Shown piece by piece: positions 1-9,058 of a stretch of DNA of 64,000 bases. This DNA is from Tsukamurella sp. PLM1 (GTDB lineage Bacteria; Actinomycetota; Actinomycetes; Mycobacteriales; Mycobacteriaceae): positions 1,302,001 through 1,366,000 of the forward strand of contig NZ_AP025688.1 in assembly GCF_023168325.1 (NCBI RefSeq), written 5' to 3'. Position 1 is the stretch's first letter. Each line of letters opens with the position of its first letter. The notes beneath the pieces are model-generated. The model searched no databases. It was not told the DNA's origin and saw nothing but the letters and a program-made list of their open reading frames with translations. A program made the position numbers and the translations under genes.

Positions 1-1
1 C

Positions 2-109
2 ATCATTGATCTGACGATCGATCGCGAGCTTGTGACGGCCGTGATCAGGGTGGATGCGATCCGGGTCGAATACGCCCGGGTCTGGGCGCTTGTGCGCAAG
101 GGACGTTGA
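2..109 (+). CDS. C-terminal end of an unidentified protein (partial)
   Basis: The first 109 bases read openly in one frame to a TGA at 107-109, giving about 35 residues that begin IIDLTIDREL and end ALVRKGR. The alternating beta-strand-like pattern ending in a basic tail resembles the last strands of a SnoaL-type fold, for example the C-terminal domain of some ECF sigma factors. That comparison is weak. The start lies outside the window. Confidence 0.4.
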   Translation: MIDLTIDRELVTAVIRVDAIRVEYARVWALVRKGR

Positions 110-459
110 TCCGGTCGGTCGGTCTCAGCGTCCGCCGCCCCGCCTGTGGCGTCGTGTGTCCGCCGGAATGGGCGGACGACACTCGTCGGCGAGCAGCAGA
201 TCTGCAACAGTCTGACTATTGACAACCGGGCAAATTGTGCCACTATGGCTGTGGCAGCTATCACAACACATTGTGAAGATGTGCTGACAGCAGTGAATCG
301 AACGCGAGGAAGCGTCGCTGCGGCGACGCCGCTCGTTCGTTCACAGAGGAGTCGGGACTCGTCGACCAGTGGGGCTTGCGCGACTGCAGGACTCGGGAAG
401 TCGCACTCGCGGGTTCGTCCCGGCCGGTTTCCGATAAGACCGTTAGGGAAGGGTTGGAA
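110..459 (+). promoter_or_regulatory. Intergenic leader of the first MFS carrier, with promoter-like TTGACA
   Basis: No convincing gene lies here; a 105-codon open frame from 146 has no recognisable protein features. A perfect TTGACA stands at 219-224, with CACTAT at 241-246 as a possible but poor -10 hexamer 16 bases downstream. The GTCnGAC site at 210-216 sits immediately upstream of the TTGACA, a suitable place for a regulator of this promoter. The leader to the start codon at 460 is long, about 200 bases. Confidence 0.4.
210..216. promoter_or_regulatory. FadR-like operator candidate, GTCTGAC
   Basis: Palindromic core aGTC-T-GACt, three bases upstream of a TTGACA hexamer in front of the MHS carrier gene. 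It is one of nine intergenic copies of GTCnGAC in the catabolic island. Confidence 0.45.
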
Positions 460-1783
460 ATGATGACAACAAGTGGGGATGCCGTAGGAAGGCGGTCGAG
501 CTTCGGAAAGCTCGGTGCTGGGCTCTTCCTGGGGACTGCATTGGAGTGGTACGACTACTTCGTGTACGGGGTGGCAGCAGCACTCGTTCTGAACAAGCTT
601 TTCTTCCCGTCGTTCGACCCCACGGTGGGCACGCTGTTGGCGTTCGCGACTTTTGCTTCCGCCTGGTTGATGCGTCCCCTGGGTGCACTCATCTTCGGAT
701 ACATGGGCGATCGTATCGGGCGCCGAACAGTCCTGTTCATCACGCTGATCGGCATGGGTGTGGCGACGATCATCACGGGCCTGTTGCCCACCTATGAACA
801 GATCGGAATCTGGGCCCCGCTACTGCTCATCGTGTGCCGGATGGTGCAAGGACTTTCGGCAGGGGGTGAGTTCTCGGGCGTCGCCACGATGGCGATCGAG
901 CACGCGCCCTCGCATCTGCGAGGGCGGTACACCAGCTTCGCGCAGATGGGTATCCCCGCCGCCCTCATCATGGCGAACGGTGTGAGCCTCGCTGCCTACT
1001 ACATGCCGGACGATGCGCTCGAGAGCTACGGGTGGCGCATTCCTTTCCTGTTCAGTGCCCTCATCTTCCCGATTGCGGTGTTCATTCGGCTCAAACTGGA
1101 GGAATCGCCCGAGTTCGAAGAGAAGAAGGAAGCCGATACCATCGTTGCCAACCCATTGAAGAATTGCATTCGCGACCACTGGAGGACGATGCTCGTATTG
1201 GGCTTCGCCAACGGTGGGCTGGGCGCCGCGTTCTACGCGTACAGCACCTACGCCGTGAACTACGGCACAGGAGGCGGGGATCTCCCGCACAACAATGCTT
1301 CTTGCGATCATTGCCGCAGGCTTCGTGCACCTGCTCTGCGTTGGCGGTGTCGGGTGGTTCTCGGACAGTATCGGCCCTAAGCGGATTTTCCTATCGGCTC
1401 TGACGCTCCTCGCGGTTGCGCCGCTTCCTGTGTTCTGGATCATCCAGACGGGCGACACAGCGATGATCGTTCTCGCTATGATCATCGGTCTGGGAATCGG
1501 GCACGGGGTGGCGTATTCGGTCACGGCGCTCTTCTTTACCAGCGTTTTCCCGGTGGAACTGCGATACACGGGTTCGGCGGTCACTTACCAGGTGTCAGCC
1601 GCCGTCCTATCGGGTCCGGTCCCACTCGTCATGACCGCTCTTGTCAGTGCCGCCGGTGGTTCGCTCTGGTACGGAGCGGGTTTCCTCATGCTTGTTTGTT
1701 GTGCGGGCCTGCTGGGTGGGCTGCTCCTTCATCCGATGGCGGAAAGGGACATGGAGCTCGCCGAGTCGAGGGGAAGGGTGTGA
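460..1783 (+). CDS. MFS metabolite:H+ symporter (MHS family), frameshifted
   Basis: A proton-coupled carrier of the major facilitator superfamily, MHS branch (citrate/shikimate/ketoglutarate type), which imports small carboxylates. The N-terminal GTALEWYDYFVYG motif, the loop GYMGDRIGRRTV between TM2 and TM3, and WGWRIPF-like YGWRIPFLF near TM6 are typical. ATG at 460 follows GGGAAGGG at 446-453. The frame changes at about 1275-1293: codons in one frame up to YGTGGG continue as MLLAIIAAGFVHLL two bases out of register, so two lost bases restore about 441 residues, the normal family size. It lies 30 bases upstream of the amidohydrolase and probably shares its transcript. Confidence 0.85.
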
Positions 1784-1813
1784 TGGAGGCGGCGAGCGAA
1801 TCGGGGTGGCGAT

Positions 1814-2872
1814 ATGGCCCTTGATGCTCGGTTCTACAAGGATGCCGTCGACGGTCGACCGTCCGAGTTCGGCACGATCTTCGAACCCTCCGAACATTGG
1901 TTGTCGAGGCTCCCGACCGAGGACGTGATCGATCCTGATCTGCCGATCGTGGACGCTCATCACCACCTATGGATTGAGCCGTACGCCTACGATCGCGCGG
2001 CGTTCGAGGCGGACGTGGACAGCGGGCACAGAGTTGATGCGACCGTCGCCGTCGAGTGCCACGTCGCGTATCGACGAACCGGGCCGGAGGCTTTGTATCC
2101 CGTGGGGGAGACCGAGTTCCTCGCTGAGTCGGTGGCCGACCAGCACGGCCTTACGAAGGTTGCCGCGGGTATCGTCGGATACGCGGACCTAAGTCTGGGC
2201 GCGGAGATCGAGCCCGTGCTGGCCGGACATATCGAGGCCGGTCGCGGGAGGTTCCGGGGAGTACGATTCAGCACCGGTTGGGACTCGAGCCCGGACGTGG
2301 CCAACACCCAGACGGGGGAGCGTCCGGGGATGTTGCGAGAGTCGCGGACGATCGAGGCTGCGCGGGTGCTGGCTCGCAATGGTCTGACCCTCGATGCGTG
2401 GCTGTTCCACCCCCAACTCGCGGATGTCGCCGTACTGGCGGATGCAGTGCCCGAGCTCAACATCGTTGTCGACCACTGTGGTGGGCCGCTGGGGTACGGA
2501 CCGTATGCCCGTCATCGGTCGAGTCACTTCGAGCGGTGGCGTGCGGGGATCGACCTGGTAGCGAGACGCCCGAACGTGTGGTGCAAGGTCGGTGGACTCC
2601 TTGCGCGCGGTGCTGCGATCGACTACGTCCGCGCGCCGGCGCCGCCCACCTCCGACGACTTGGCTCGCACCTGGTTCCCGTGGCTGGACGCGTGTGTCGA
2701 GGCATTCGGGCCTGATCGCTGCATGTTCGAGAGCAATTTTCCCGTGGACAAGATGGGGACGACCTATCGGGTGCTGTGGAACGCCTACAAGAAGTTCGCG
2801 TCCGCGGCGTCCGCCTACGAGCGGGCGCGATTGTTCAGTGGGTCTGCGCGGGCCTTCTATCGATTGGGCTGA
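1814..2872 (+). CDS. Amidohydrolase-2 family metal-dependent hydrolase
   Basis: A 352-residue TIM-barrel hydrolase of the amidohydrolase-2 family, which includes lactonases, 2-pyrone-4,6-dicarboxylate hydrolase and non-oxidative decarboxylases. Visible motifs are DAHHHLW (about residue 47), the strand-end histidine in WLFHPQL, VDHCGGP (about 220) and ESNFPVDK (about 305), the expected metal and catalytic positions. DAHHHLW is closer to the lactonase side than to the salicylate decarboxylases. It follows the MHS carrier and precedes an aldehyde dehydrogenase, so a lactone or ring-derived carboxylate is a reasonable substrate, but none can be read from the sequence. Confidence 0.8.
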   Translation: MALDARFYKDAVDGRPSEFGTIFEPSEHWLSRLPTEDVIDPDLPIVDAHHHLWIEPYAYDRAAFEADVDSGHRVDATVAVECHVAYRRTGPEALYPVGETEFLAESVADQHGLTKVAAGIVGYADLSLGAEIEPVLAGHIEAGRGRFRGVRFSTGWDSSPDVANTQTGERPGMLRESRTIEAARVLARNGLTLDAWLFHPQLADVAVLADAVPELNIVVDHCGGPLGYGPYARHRSSHFERWRAGIDLVARRPNVWCKVGGLLARGAAIDYVRAPAPPTSDDLARTWFPWLDACVEAFGPDRCMFESNFPVDKMGTTYRVLWNAYKKFASAASAYERARLFSGSARAFYRLG

Positions 2873-3022
2873 AGGACGTCCGGGATGCGTGGCCCGACTG
2901 CGTACTCGCGCTGACCTCGGGCTATGGGGGCTGGTGAGATCGTCGGCAGTGCTCGATGGTGAAGTCCTCCTCGAGCGCGACGGAGCGGCGCCACTGTTGA
3001 CCGAATACCCATGCAGGATATA

Positions 3023-3029
3023 GTCTGAC
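3023..3029. promoter_or_regulatory. FadR-like operator candidate, GTCTGAC
   Basis: Core aGTC-T-GACa, 46 bases before the aldehyde dehydrogenase ATG at 3075, in an AT-richer stretch that probably carries its promoter. Confidence 0.5.
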
Positions 3030-3074
3030 ATTTGTCTTGCCGTTACGCGGGCGTGAGTGCATATGGAGGCGACA

Positions 3075-4519
3075 ATGAAGCATTACGGGCAGTTCTACAT
3101 CGACGGCAAGTGGGTGGCGCCGTCCGAGGGGTCGCGTCCCTGATCGATCCTGCGACCGAAGAGCCGTGGGCGACGGTGGCGACCGGCGGCGGCATTGAGG
3201 ACGCCGACCTCGCGGTCGCCGCGGCCAAGCGGGCCTTCTCGAGCTTCTCCCGCACGAGCGTTGAGGAACGTATCGATCTGATCGATCGCATCATTGCCGC
3301 ATACGAACGTCGCACGGGCGAACTGCCTGAGCTTCTCGCGTACGAGGATGGCATTCCGGTCTCGTTCGCAGGGCAGGTCAAATCGTCTATCGGGCACATG
3401 ACCATCGCGCGCGATGTCATCCGCGACTACGCATTCGAGCGGCGTATGGGGGATACGATCGTACGCCGCGAACCGATCGGCGTCTGTGGGCTGATCTCCC
3501 CCTGGAACTGGCCCATCCAGACGTCCGTGGTCAAGGTGATCTACGCGATCGCCGCCGGCTGCACGATGGTGCTCAAGCCTGCGGACGCATCGCCGGCCTC
3601 GGCTATTGCACTCGCGGAGGTCATGGATGAGGCGGGCACGCCTCCCGGAGTGTTCAATCTCGTCATCGGGCGGGGCAGCGTGGTGGGCGATCGGATCTCG
3701 CGCCACCCGGACGTCGACTTCGTATCGTTCACGGGCTCCACCGATGCCGGACGCCGCGTGGCCGAGGCAGCGGCCCAGACCGTTAAGCGTACCTGCCTCG
3801 AGCTGGGTGGGAAGTCCGCGAACATCGTGCTGCGGGACGCGGACCTGGAGAAGGCGGCGCACTTCAACATCCAGCGCGGATTCTCCAACTCCGGGCAGTC
3901 CTGTCATGCTCCGAGTCGGCTCCTCGTACACGAGAGTCAGCAGGACGACATCCTCAAGTTCCTGGTCGATGCCATCGACCTCACCACGTTCGGCGACCCG
4001 CGTGACCCCAGCACCACGCACGGCCCGATGGTTCACGCGCAACAGTACGAAAGCGTGCAGCGGCACATCGAGATCGGCCTCAACGAGGGTGGCCGTTTGG
4101 TCACCGGTGGACTCGGTCGAATCGAGGGGTTCGATCGTGGCTATTTCTGCAAGCCGACCGTCCTCGCGGACGTCACCCCGGAGATGACCCTTGCCAAGGA
4201 GGAGATCTTCGGGCCGGTCCTCGTTGTGATGCCGTATCGGACGGAGGAGGAGGCTCTCGAGATCGCCAACGACTCGATCTTCGGACTCGGTGGCTACGTG
4301 TTCAGCGAGGATCGTCAGCGCGGGTACGAGTTCGCGAAGGGGATCCGCGCAGGCAGGATCTGCTATAACGGCGCCAACGCAGTGCCGTCTACCCCGATGG
4401 GTGGGTACAAGGAGTCGGGAATCGGTCGCTCGATGGGTGTGTACGGGCTCGAGGAATACCTCGAGGTCAAGTCCGTCTACGGGTTCGCTGACGAGGCGGC
4501 GGGGTTGCCCGAGAACTAA
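3075..4519 (+). CDS. NAD(P)-dependent aldehyde dehydrogenase, frameshifted near its start
   Basis: Oxidises an aldehyde to the carboxylate. The true start is ATG at 3075 after GGAGG at 3064-3068, reading MKHYGQFYIDGKWVAPSEG. That frame stops at about 3140 and the protein continues one base out of register as SLIDPATEEPW, so one base is missing at about 3130-3143; about 481 residues result. Motifs include PWNWPIQT, FTGSTDAGRR, the general-base region LELGGKSAN, the catalytic cysteine in NSGQSCHAPSR, EEIFGPVLV and PMGGYKESG. It is convergent with an aldo/keto reductase, with a strong hairpin between them, the same layout as at 10319-12850. Confidence 0.9.
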
Positions 4520-4535
4520 GGGTCCCGACGGGGAC

Positions 4536-4574
4536 GATTCCCGCCCGATCCGCGACGCGGATCGGGCGGGAATC
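4536..4574. terminator. Bidirectional terminator hairpin
   Basis: A perfect 18-bp inverted repeat (arms 4536-4553 and 4557-4574, three-base loop GAC) between the convergent aldehyde dehydrogenase and aldo/keto reductase genes. No long T-run follows, as is usual for high-GC actinobacteria. Confidence 0.8.
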
Positions 4575-4600
4575 TGTACCTGTGTAGGTAGCCCGGACGG

Positions 4601-5569
4601 CTACCAAGCGTAGTCCTCCGGCGCCGTACGGTAGCCGGGGAAGATCTTGTCCAGCCGTTCCATCGCAGCCGAATCGAGGCGGATTCGCGTGGCTGCGGCA
4701 GACGAGTCGAGGTCCTCTCTTGTGCGCGGGCCGACGACGGGACCCGTGATCCCGGGCCGGGCGAGCAGCCACGCGAGCGCCACCTGTGCGGGCGGCGAGC
4801 CGATCTCCCGGCAGAGGTCCTCATACCGTTCGAGTTGTTGTCGGTGCTTGCCGAGCTGCTCCGCGTTGTAGCGCGTACCCGCGACATCGCTGTGCAGTAC
4901 CCCGGCGAGCAGGCCGCGATGCAGCGGAGCCCATGCCAGCACGCCGATGCCGTACGCCTCGCAGGCGGGAATGACCTCGCGTTCGATGTCCCGCGTCGCC
5001 AGGTTGTAGATCGACTGCTCACTGACGAGGCCCAGCATCGACCGTGCGATCGCCGCCTCTTGCGCCTGTGCGAGGTGCCAACCTGCGAAGTTGGACGATC
5101 CCACGTACAGGATCTTGCCCTGCGAACGCAGCGCGGACATCGCCTCCCAGATCTCATCCCACGGAGTCAGCCGGTCGACGTGGTGCATCTGGTAGATATC
5201 GATGTAGTCCGTCTGGAGGCGTTGAAGGGAAGCGTCACATGCGCGGCGGATGTGAAGGGCGCTCAAGCGGCCGTCGTTCGGCCAGTCGCTGAGCGGCTCG
5301 AAGACCTTGGTCCCGAGGACCGTGCGCTCGCGCCGGCCGCCGCCCTGGGCGAACCACCGACCGATGATCTTCTCGGTAGCGGATTTGCTCGGCTCGCCCG
5401 GCCACTGACCGTAGACGTTCGACGTGTCGAAGAAGTTGATTCCCAGTTCGTGCGCGTGATCCATCACGGCGTGCGATTCGGGCTCGGGGGTGTTGAATCC
5501 GAAGTTCAAGGTGCCCAGGCACAGTCGGCTGACCTTCACCCCGCTGCGTCCCAGTTGCGTGTATTCCAT
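4601..5569 (-). CDS. Aldo/keto reductase
   Basis: A 322-residue NADPH-dependent (beta/alpha)8 oxidoreductase of the YghZ/Tas-like AKR group, reducing an aldehyde or ketone. It begins MEYTQLGRSGVKVSRLCLG. The tetrad positions are visible: Asp in FFDTSNVYG, Tyr in NVYGQ, Lys in LGTKVF and His in YQMHHVD. It is clearly paralogous to the protein at 11861-12850; both have LGxLNFGF near the start and end in YAW. It is the last gene of a minus-strand operon running from 10018 (epimerase, reductase, hydrolase, two cupins, CMD protein, this gene). Confidence 0.88.
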   Translation of the reverse strand: MEYTQLGRSGVKVSRLCLGTLNFGFNTPEPESHAVMDHAHELGINFFDTSNVYGQWPGEPSKSATEKIIGRWFAQGGGRRERTVLGTKVFEPLSDWPNDGRLSALHIRRACDASLQRLQTDYIDIYQMHHVDRLTPWDEIWEAMSALRSQGKILYVGSSNFAGWHLAQAQEAAIARSMLGLVSEQSIYNLATRDIEREVIPACEAYGIGVLAWAPLHRGLLAGVLHSDVAGTRYNAEQLGKHRQQLERYEDLCREIGSPPAQVALAWLLARPGITGPVVGPRTREDLDSSAAATRIRLDSAAMERLDKIFPGYRTAPEDYAW

Positions 5570-5590
5570 TGTCCCGTCCTCCGAACTCGC

Positions 5591-5932
5591 CTACTCGCCG
5601 AATACGCGCTTCGCCGCGGCCATCGCGGCCATCGCCTTGGGCCAACCGGCGTAGAAGGCGAGATGGGTGATCGCCTCGACGAGCTCGTCCTGGGTCGCGC
5701 CGTTGCTCTGCGCGCGGCGGAGGTGGTAGTCGAGCTGGTCGACGTTGCCGCTCGTCACGAGACACGCCACCGTGACGAGACTGCGCTCCTTGGGGCTGAT
5801 GTTTCCGCGTTCCCACACTTGCCCGAACAGGACATCGTCGGTGAAACCGATGAGCGCGGGTGCGACCTGCCCGAGGGGGTGCTTCTCTCCGCTCGGACGT
5901 GTATCGGTCTGGGGCTGATCGGGACTGGTCAT
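5591..5932 (-). CDS. Carboxymuconolactone decarboxylase-fold protein
   Basis: About 113 residues of the CMD/AhpD fold, with SPKERSLVTVACLVTSG and the helix NVDQLDYHLRRAQSNGAT followed by ELVEAITHLAFYAGWPKAM, as in 4-carboxymuconolactone decarboxylases. There is no CxxC pair, so AhpD-like peroxidase activity is unlikely; the His in DYHLRRA occupies the decarboxylase-type position. I chose ATG at 5932 because GAGGAG lies just upstream; a longer frame to 6004 lacks such a site. It lies between a cupin and the aldo/keto reductase in the same operon. Confidence 0.8.
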   Translation of the reverse strand: MTSPDQPQTDTRPSGEKHPLGQVAPALIGFTDDVLFGQVWERGNISPKERSLVTVACLVTSGNVDQLDYHLRRAQSNGATQDELVEAITHLAFYAGWPKAMAAMAAAKRVFGE

Positions 5933-6059
5933 GGTGCTCCTCAACTGTGACTGATCGGACTGCTGGTCGGGTGTGCTGACGACAACGGGACGCGGTGAGT
6001 ACACCGCGTCCCGGTTGCTGCTCGAGGTATCGCTCGTCGGCGCCGGGCGCCGACGCTCA

Positions 6060-6608
6060 TCAGCCGTTCGGGCGATGAGCGGGGAGCATCACCGTCATGA
6101 CGGTCGTCGGCGCGTCGCTGCGGTTCTGCCACGCATGGCGCGTGCCACGCTGGACCATGCTGTCACCCTTGCGCAGCACGGTTTCTCCATCCTCCATGAC
6201 GCACCAGAGTTCTCCTTCGATGACGGTCATCACATCGATCGTCTCGGTGCTGTGCATCCCGGGCACGGAGTCTGCGGTGCCCTCGTTGCCGGCGCCATAG
6301 ATGTCCTTCATCGCGGCCTTGAACGCCGCCGCGGCTTCCGGCGAGATCGAGCTGTCCGGTGGGAAGACCGTGGTACGCACGGCGACTCCCTGTGCAGGTG
6401 GTGCGAGGACGACCTCGTCGCCGAGGGTGGAATCGTCGTCGACCGAGATCGGCAGCGTGTCGGCGCGCCACAGCTCCATGACTAGGGTTCCGGTGGGCCT
6501 GCGGACCCACGGCGTGGCCGGACCATCGCTTGTGATCGTCGACCGGCCATCCTGAGTGATGCCGGTCACCACCACCCGGGCGAGCTTCGGTTCGTCGTTG
6601 TCGGACAT
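6060..6608 (-). CDS. Cupin-domain protein (182 aa)
   Basis: A single-cupin protein. The C-terminal half carries the barrel: GMHSTETIDVMTVIEGELWCVMEDG (first motif, here described in part), then GDSMVQRGTRHAWQNRS (second motif with its His). The first cupin motif has His but not the usual HxH pair. The first 60 residues carry no recognised domain. Such proteins in catabolic operons are often isomerases, dioxygenase-like enzymes or sensors of acidic ring metabolites; no specific role can be read here. It is followed by the CMD gene and preceded by a second, shorter cupin. Confidence 0.75.
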   Translation of the reverse strand: MSDNDEPKLARVVVTGITQDGRSTITSDGPATPWVRRPTGTLVMELWRADTLPISVDDDSTLGDEVVLAPPAQGVAVRTTVFPPDSSISPEAAAAFKAAMKDIYGAGNEGTADSVPGMHSTETIDVMTVIEGELWCVMEDGETVLRKGDSMVQRGTRHAWQNRSDAPTTVMTVMLPAHRPNG

Positions 6609-6691
6609 CGTCGTTTCCTCCTCGATGCGCGGGCGGCCGCCGCGCGCTTCGTGCGGCGTCCGGTCGGTCGCCGCGATCGGGCCTCCGCTCG

Positions 6692-7078
6692 TCAGGCGCG
6701 AGCGGCTTCGTACTGAAGGTCGCTCACTGCCTCTTCCCAGTTCGTCGCGCCGAGCGTGACAGACGTGTGGAGCATGTATCGATCGTTCGCGGCCCCGTGC
6801 CAGTGCCGGACGCCCGGAGGGGTCCAGATCATGTCACCGGCACGAACGGTCACGACACCGTTCTCGTCCGAGACGTGGCCCTCGCCGGCGAGGACGATGA
6901 GTAGCTGTCCGCCGACGTGTGAATGCCAGTACGTCCGCGCGCATGGCGCGAAGAAGTTGTTGCCGACCGCGACCCCGTCGGTGGGTGCCATCAGCATGTC
7001 GCGCCACGCCTCACCGGTAAAGGTGCCGTCCGCCAGGGCCGAGGGTTCGCTATTGGCGCCTCGGATCACTGTGAGCAT
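6692..7078 (-). CDS. Small cupin protein (128 aa)
   Basis: A compact cupin of the size often found beside CMD-fold proteins. The motif YWHSHVGGQLLIVLAGEG gives HxH plus Gln and Glu-side positions for a metal, and PPGVRHWHGA gives the second His. Together with the CMD protein at 5591-5932 it may form a ring-fission or tautomerase-like pair, since fused cupin-CMD proteins exist; that is inference. It sits in the minus-strand operon downstream of the esterase. Confidence 0.8.
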   Translation of the reverse strand: MLTVIRGANSEPSALADGTFTGEAWRDMLMAPTDGVAVGNNFFAPCARTYWHSHVGGQLLIVLAGEGHVSDENGVVTVRAGDMIWTPPGVRHWHGAANDRYMLHTSVTLGATNWEEAVSDLQYEAARA

Positions 7079-7140
7079 TGAATTCTCCTATATGTCATGT
7101 CGTGGGTGATGAGTGAGAATCGGTCCGGAAGAGGTGCGGC

Positions 7141-8064
7141 TCAGCCAAGCATGTTCTTGAACCGCTCGGCGGTCTCGCGGATCAGCGCTGCGGCACTCGC
7201 GATCCTCGACGTGTGGTTCGCGAAGCCGTGCATCTGATCGGCCGCGTGGATCAACTCGACCGGTACTCCGGATGCTCGTAGTCGCTCCGCGAACTCGAAC
7301 CCCTCGTCGCGGAGTACGTCGTACTCAGCGACGCAGATCACGGTGGGCGGGAGGCCGCTGAGCTCTCCTCGCAGCGGGAAGAGATAGGGATCCTGCCGTT
7401 CCCAGTCGCTGGGCAGATACGCGTCCCAGATCCATTGCATGAACTCGAGCGTCACCGCGAATCCGGCGCCCCGCTCGTCGTACGACGGCGTACCCGGGTC
7501 CCAGTAGTCGAGCACCGGGTACAACAGAAACTGCGCCCTGATCGCCGGGCCGCCTTCATCCCGGAGCCGTTTCGTCAACGCGATCGCTATCTGTCCGCCG
7601 GCGCTGTCGCCCCCGAGCGCGATCGCGGCAGGATCCGCGTCGATCGAGGACGCGTTCGCCACGACCCAGTCGACCACGTCACGACCCTCGTTGATCGCCG
7701 TGGGGTAGCGGTGTTCCGGGCTCAGGTGGTAGTCCACCGAGAGCACCAGGCAGTCGGATACCTCCGCGACGATCCGGCAGAGCGTGTCGTGCGTGTCGAT
7801 ATCGTTGAACACCCAGCCACCGCCGTGGAAGAACACGAGCACCGGCTTAGTGGATCCCGGTGCGGGGTGGTAAGACCGCACCAATACCTGGTCGTCCGTC
7901 GTCGCCACTGCGAAGTCGGTGACGATCAATTGGCTCGGCCGCGGCTCCTCCATCAGGCTTTCGCGCATTCGCGCACGCGCTTGATCGAGCGGCAACGTGT
8001 AGATCGGAGGCAGCGCTGCTGCACGGGCGTTGAGGGCTTTCGCCTCTTCGGCGAGTTCATTCAT
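7141..8064 (-). CDS. Alpha/beta hydrolase, hormone-sensitive-lipase type
   Basis: A 307-residue esterase or lactonase. It has the HSL oxyanion motif HGGGWVFND, the nucleophile elbow GGDSAGGQ with its Ser, an acid in AEYDVLRDEG and the His in ADQMHGFAN. The open frame runs upstream to 8142, but the added residues are a low-complexity Pro/Arg stretch coded by a GGGCG repeat. I use ATG at 8064, which has GGAG seven bases upstream. In the operon it follows a 3-hydroxyisobutyrate dehydrogenase-like gene. Confidence 0.85.
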   Translation of the reverse strand: MNELAEEAKALNARAAALPPIYTLPLDQARARMRESLMEEPRPSQLIVTDFAVATTDDQVLVRSYHPAPGSTKPVLVFFHGGGWVFNDIDTHDTLCRIVAEVSDCLVLSVDYHLSPEHRYPTAINEGRDVVDWVVANASSIDADPAAIALGGDSAGGQIAIALTKRLRDEGGPAIRAQFLLYPVLDYWDPGTPSYDERGAGFAVTLEFMQWIWDAYLPSDWERQDPYLFPLRGELSGLPPTVICVAEYDVLRDEGFEFAERLRASGVPVELIHAADQMHGFANHTSRIASAAALIRETAERFKNMLG

Positions 8065-8080
8065 GGGGGCTCCAGGCGAC

Positions 8081-8105
8081 GGGCGGGGCGGGGCGGGGCG
8101 GGGCG
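8081..8105. repeat. Tandem repeat (GGGCG)x5
   Basis: Five exact copies of GGGCG lie 17-41 bases upstream of the hydrolase start on the minus strand. Such a run can slip in replication or sequencing. It separates the hydrolase from the upstream dehydrogenase and might tune translation; no function is shown. Confidence 0.75.
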
Positions 8106-8123
8106 GGAGGGATGCTCGACCCG

Positions 8124-8996
8124 TCAGCGCTGTGGATACCACTCGGCCATGAGTTGACTCTGATCCGCGTCCGGGCCGAACCGGTTGATCGCCTGCTGCG
8201 TCAGCTCTTCGACCAGGTGGCCGATCGGAGTGGCATGCTCGTAGGCGTCGGCGAGCTCGTTCGCCAGGTGGACGTCCTTGACCATCAACTCGAGCGTGAA
8301 GCCCTGCTTCTTGTACGTCTCACCACTGAGCAGCGTCGGGAATGTGTACTCGGTCGTGTAGTTGCGTCCGGTCGATGAGTTGAGGACCTCCACGATGGTG
8401 TCCTGGTCCATGCCGGCGGCCTGGCCGAGCCGAATGCACTCCAGCGCCGCGAAACGGTTGCAGGAGTTGAGCAGGTTGTTCACGAGCTTCATCGCGTGTC
8501 CGGCTCCGGACGGTCCCACGCGAAAGACGTTGGGGGTGACGGTGTTCAGGATACGCAGTGCCGAATCGAAGACGGCCGCGTCCCCGCCGACCATCAGGGT
8601 CGATGTACCGTCCGCGGCCCGGCGCACGCCGCCGCCGATCGGCGAGTCGAGGAACTTCACGCCGCGCTCAGCCAGGCCCGCCACGATCTCCGCATCGCTG
8701 GTCGGCGTGCCCGTGGTGATGTCGATGACCACGGTCCCGGGCTCGAATGCATCGGCGATACCGTCGTCCCCGAACAGGAGACCCATGACGTGCACCGGTG
8801 CCGGCAGACACAGGAAGACGAACCGGCACTGCCCGGCGATCTCGACGGCGGGTGCGAAGGTCGCGCCCATCCCGACGAGGCCGTCCGTAGAACTCCTGTT
8901 GCGATCGTTGACGTACAGGTCGTAGTCGCTCACGAGGCGGCTCGCGATGGCGGAGCCCATGGAACCGGTACCGATGAAGCCGATCTTCTCAGTCAC
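8124..8996 (-). CDS. NAD(P)-dependent beta-hydroxyacid dehydrogenase (3-hydroxyisobutyrate dehydrogenase family)
   Basis: A 290-residue member of the 6-phosphogluconate/3-hydroxyisobutyrate dehydrogenase superfamily. The Rossmann motif GFIGTGSMGSAIAS opens the protein, SPIGGGVRRAADG is the substrate-binding loop, and the catalytic Lys is in GHAMKLVNNLLN. I use GTG at 8996 because GGAG lies upstream and the Rossmann strand starts immediately; the open frame to 9206 would add unrelated residues. It probably oxidises a 3-hydroxy acid or reduces the matching semialdehyde for the neighbouring aldehyde dehydrogenases. Confidence 0.88.
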   Translation of the reverse strand: MTEKIGFIGTGSMGSAIASRLVSDYDLYVNDRNRSSTDGLVGMGATFAPAVEIAGQCRFVFLCLPAPVHVMGLLFGDDGIADAFEPGTVVIDITTGTPTSDAEIVAGLAERGVKFLDSPIGGGVRRAADGTSTLMVGGDAAVFDSALRILNTVTPNVFRVGPSGAGHAMKLVNNLLNSCNRFAALECIRLGQAAGMDQDTIVEVLNSSTGRNYTTEYTFPTLLSGETYKKQGFTLELMVKDVHLANELADAYEHATPIGHLVEELTQQAINRFGPDADQSQLMAEWYPQR

Positions 8997-9058
8997 TGAT
9001 GTATCTCCTGTGTCGATGTGGGAACTGATCGCCGAGACGCCCGGCGATGGGTGCCGGT

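Noticed and set aside
146-463. 105-codon frame before the first MFS gene
   Set aside because: No conserved pattern; it overlaps the promoter-like region and the carrier start.
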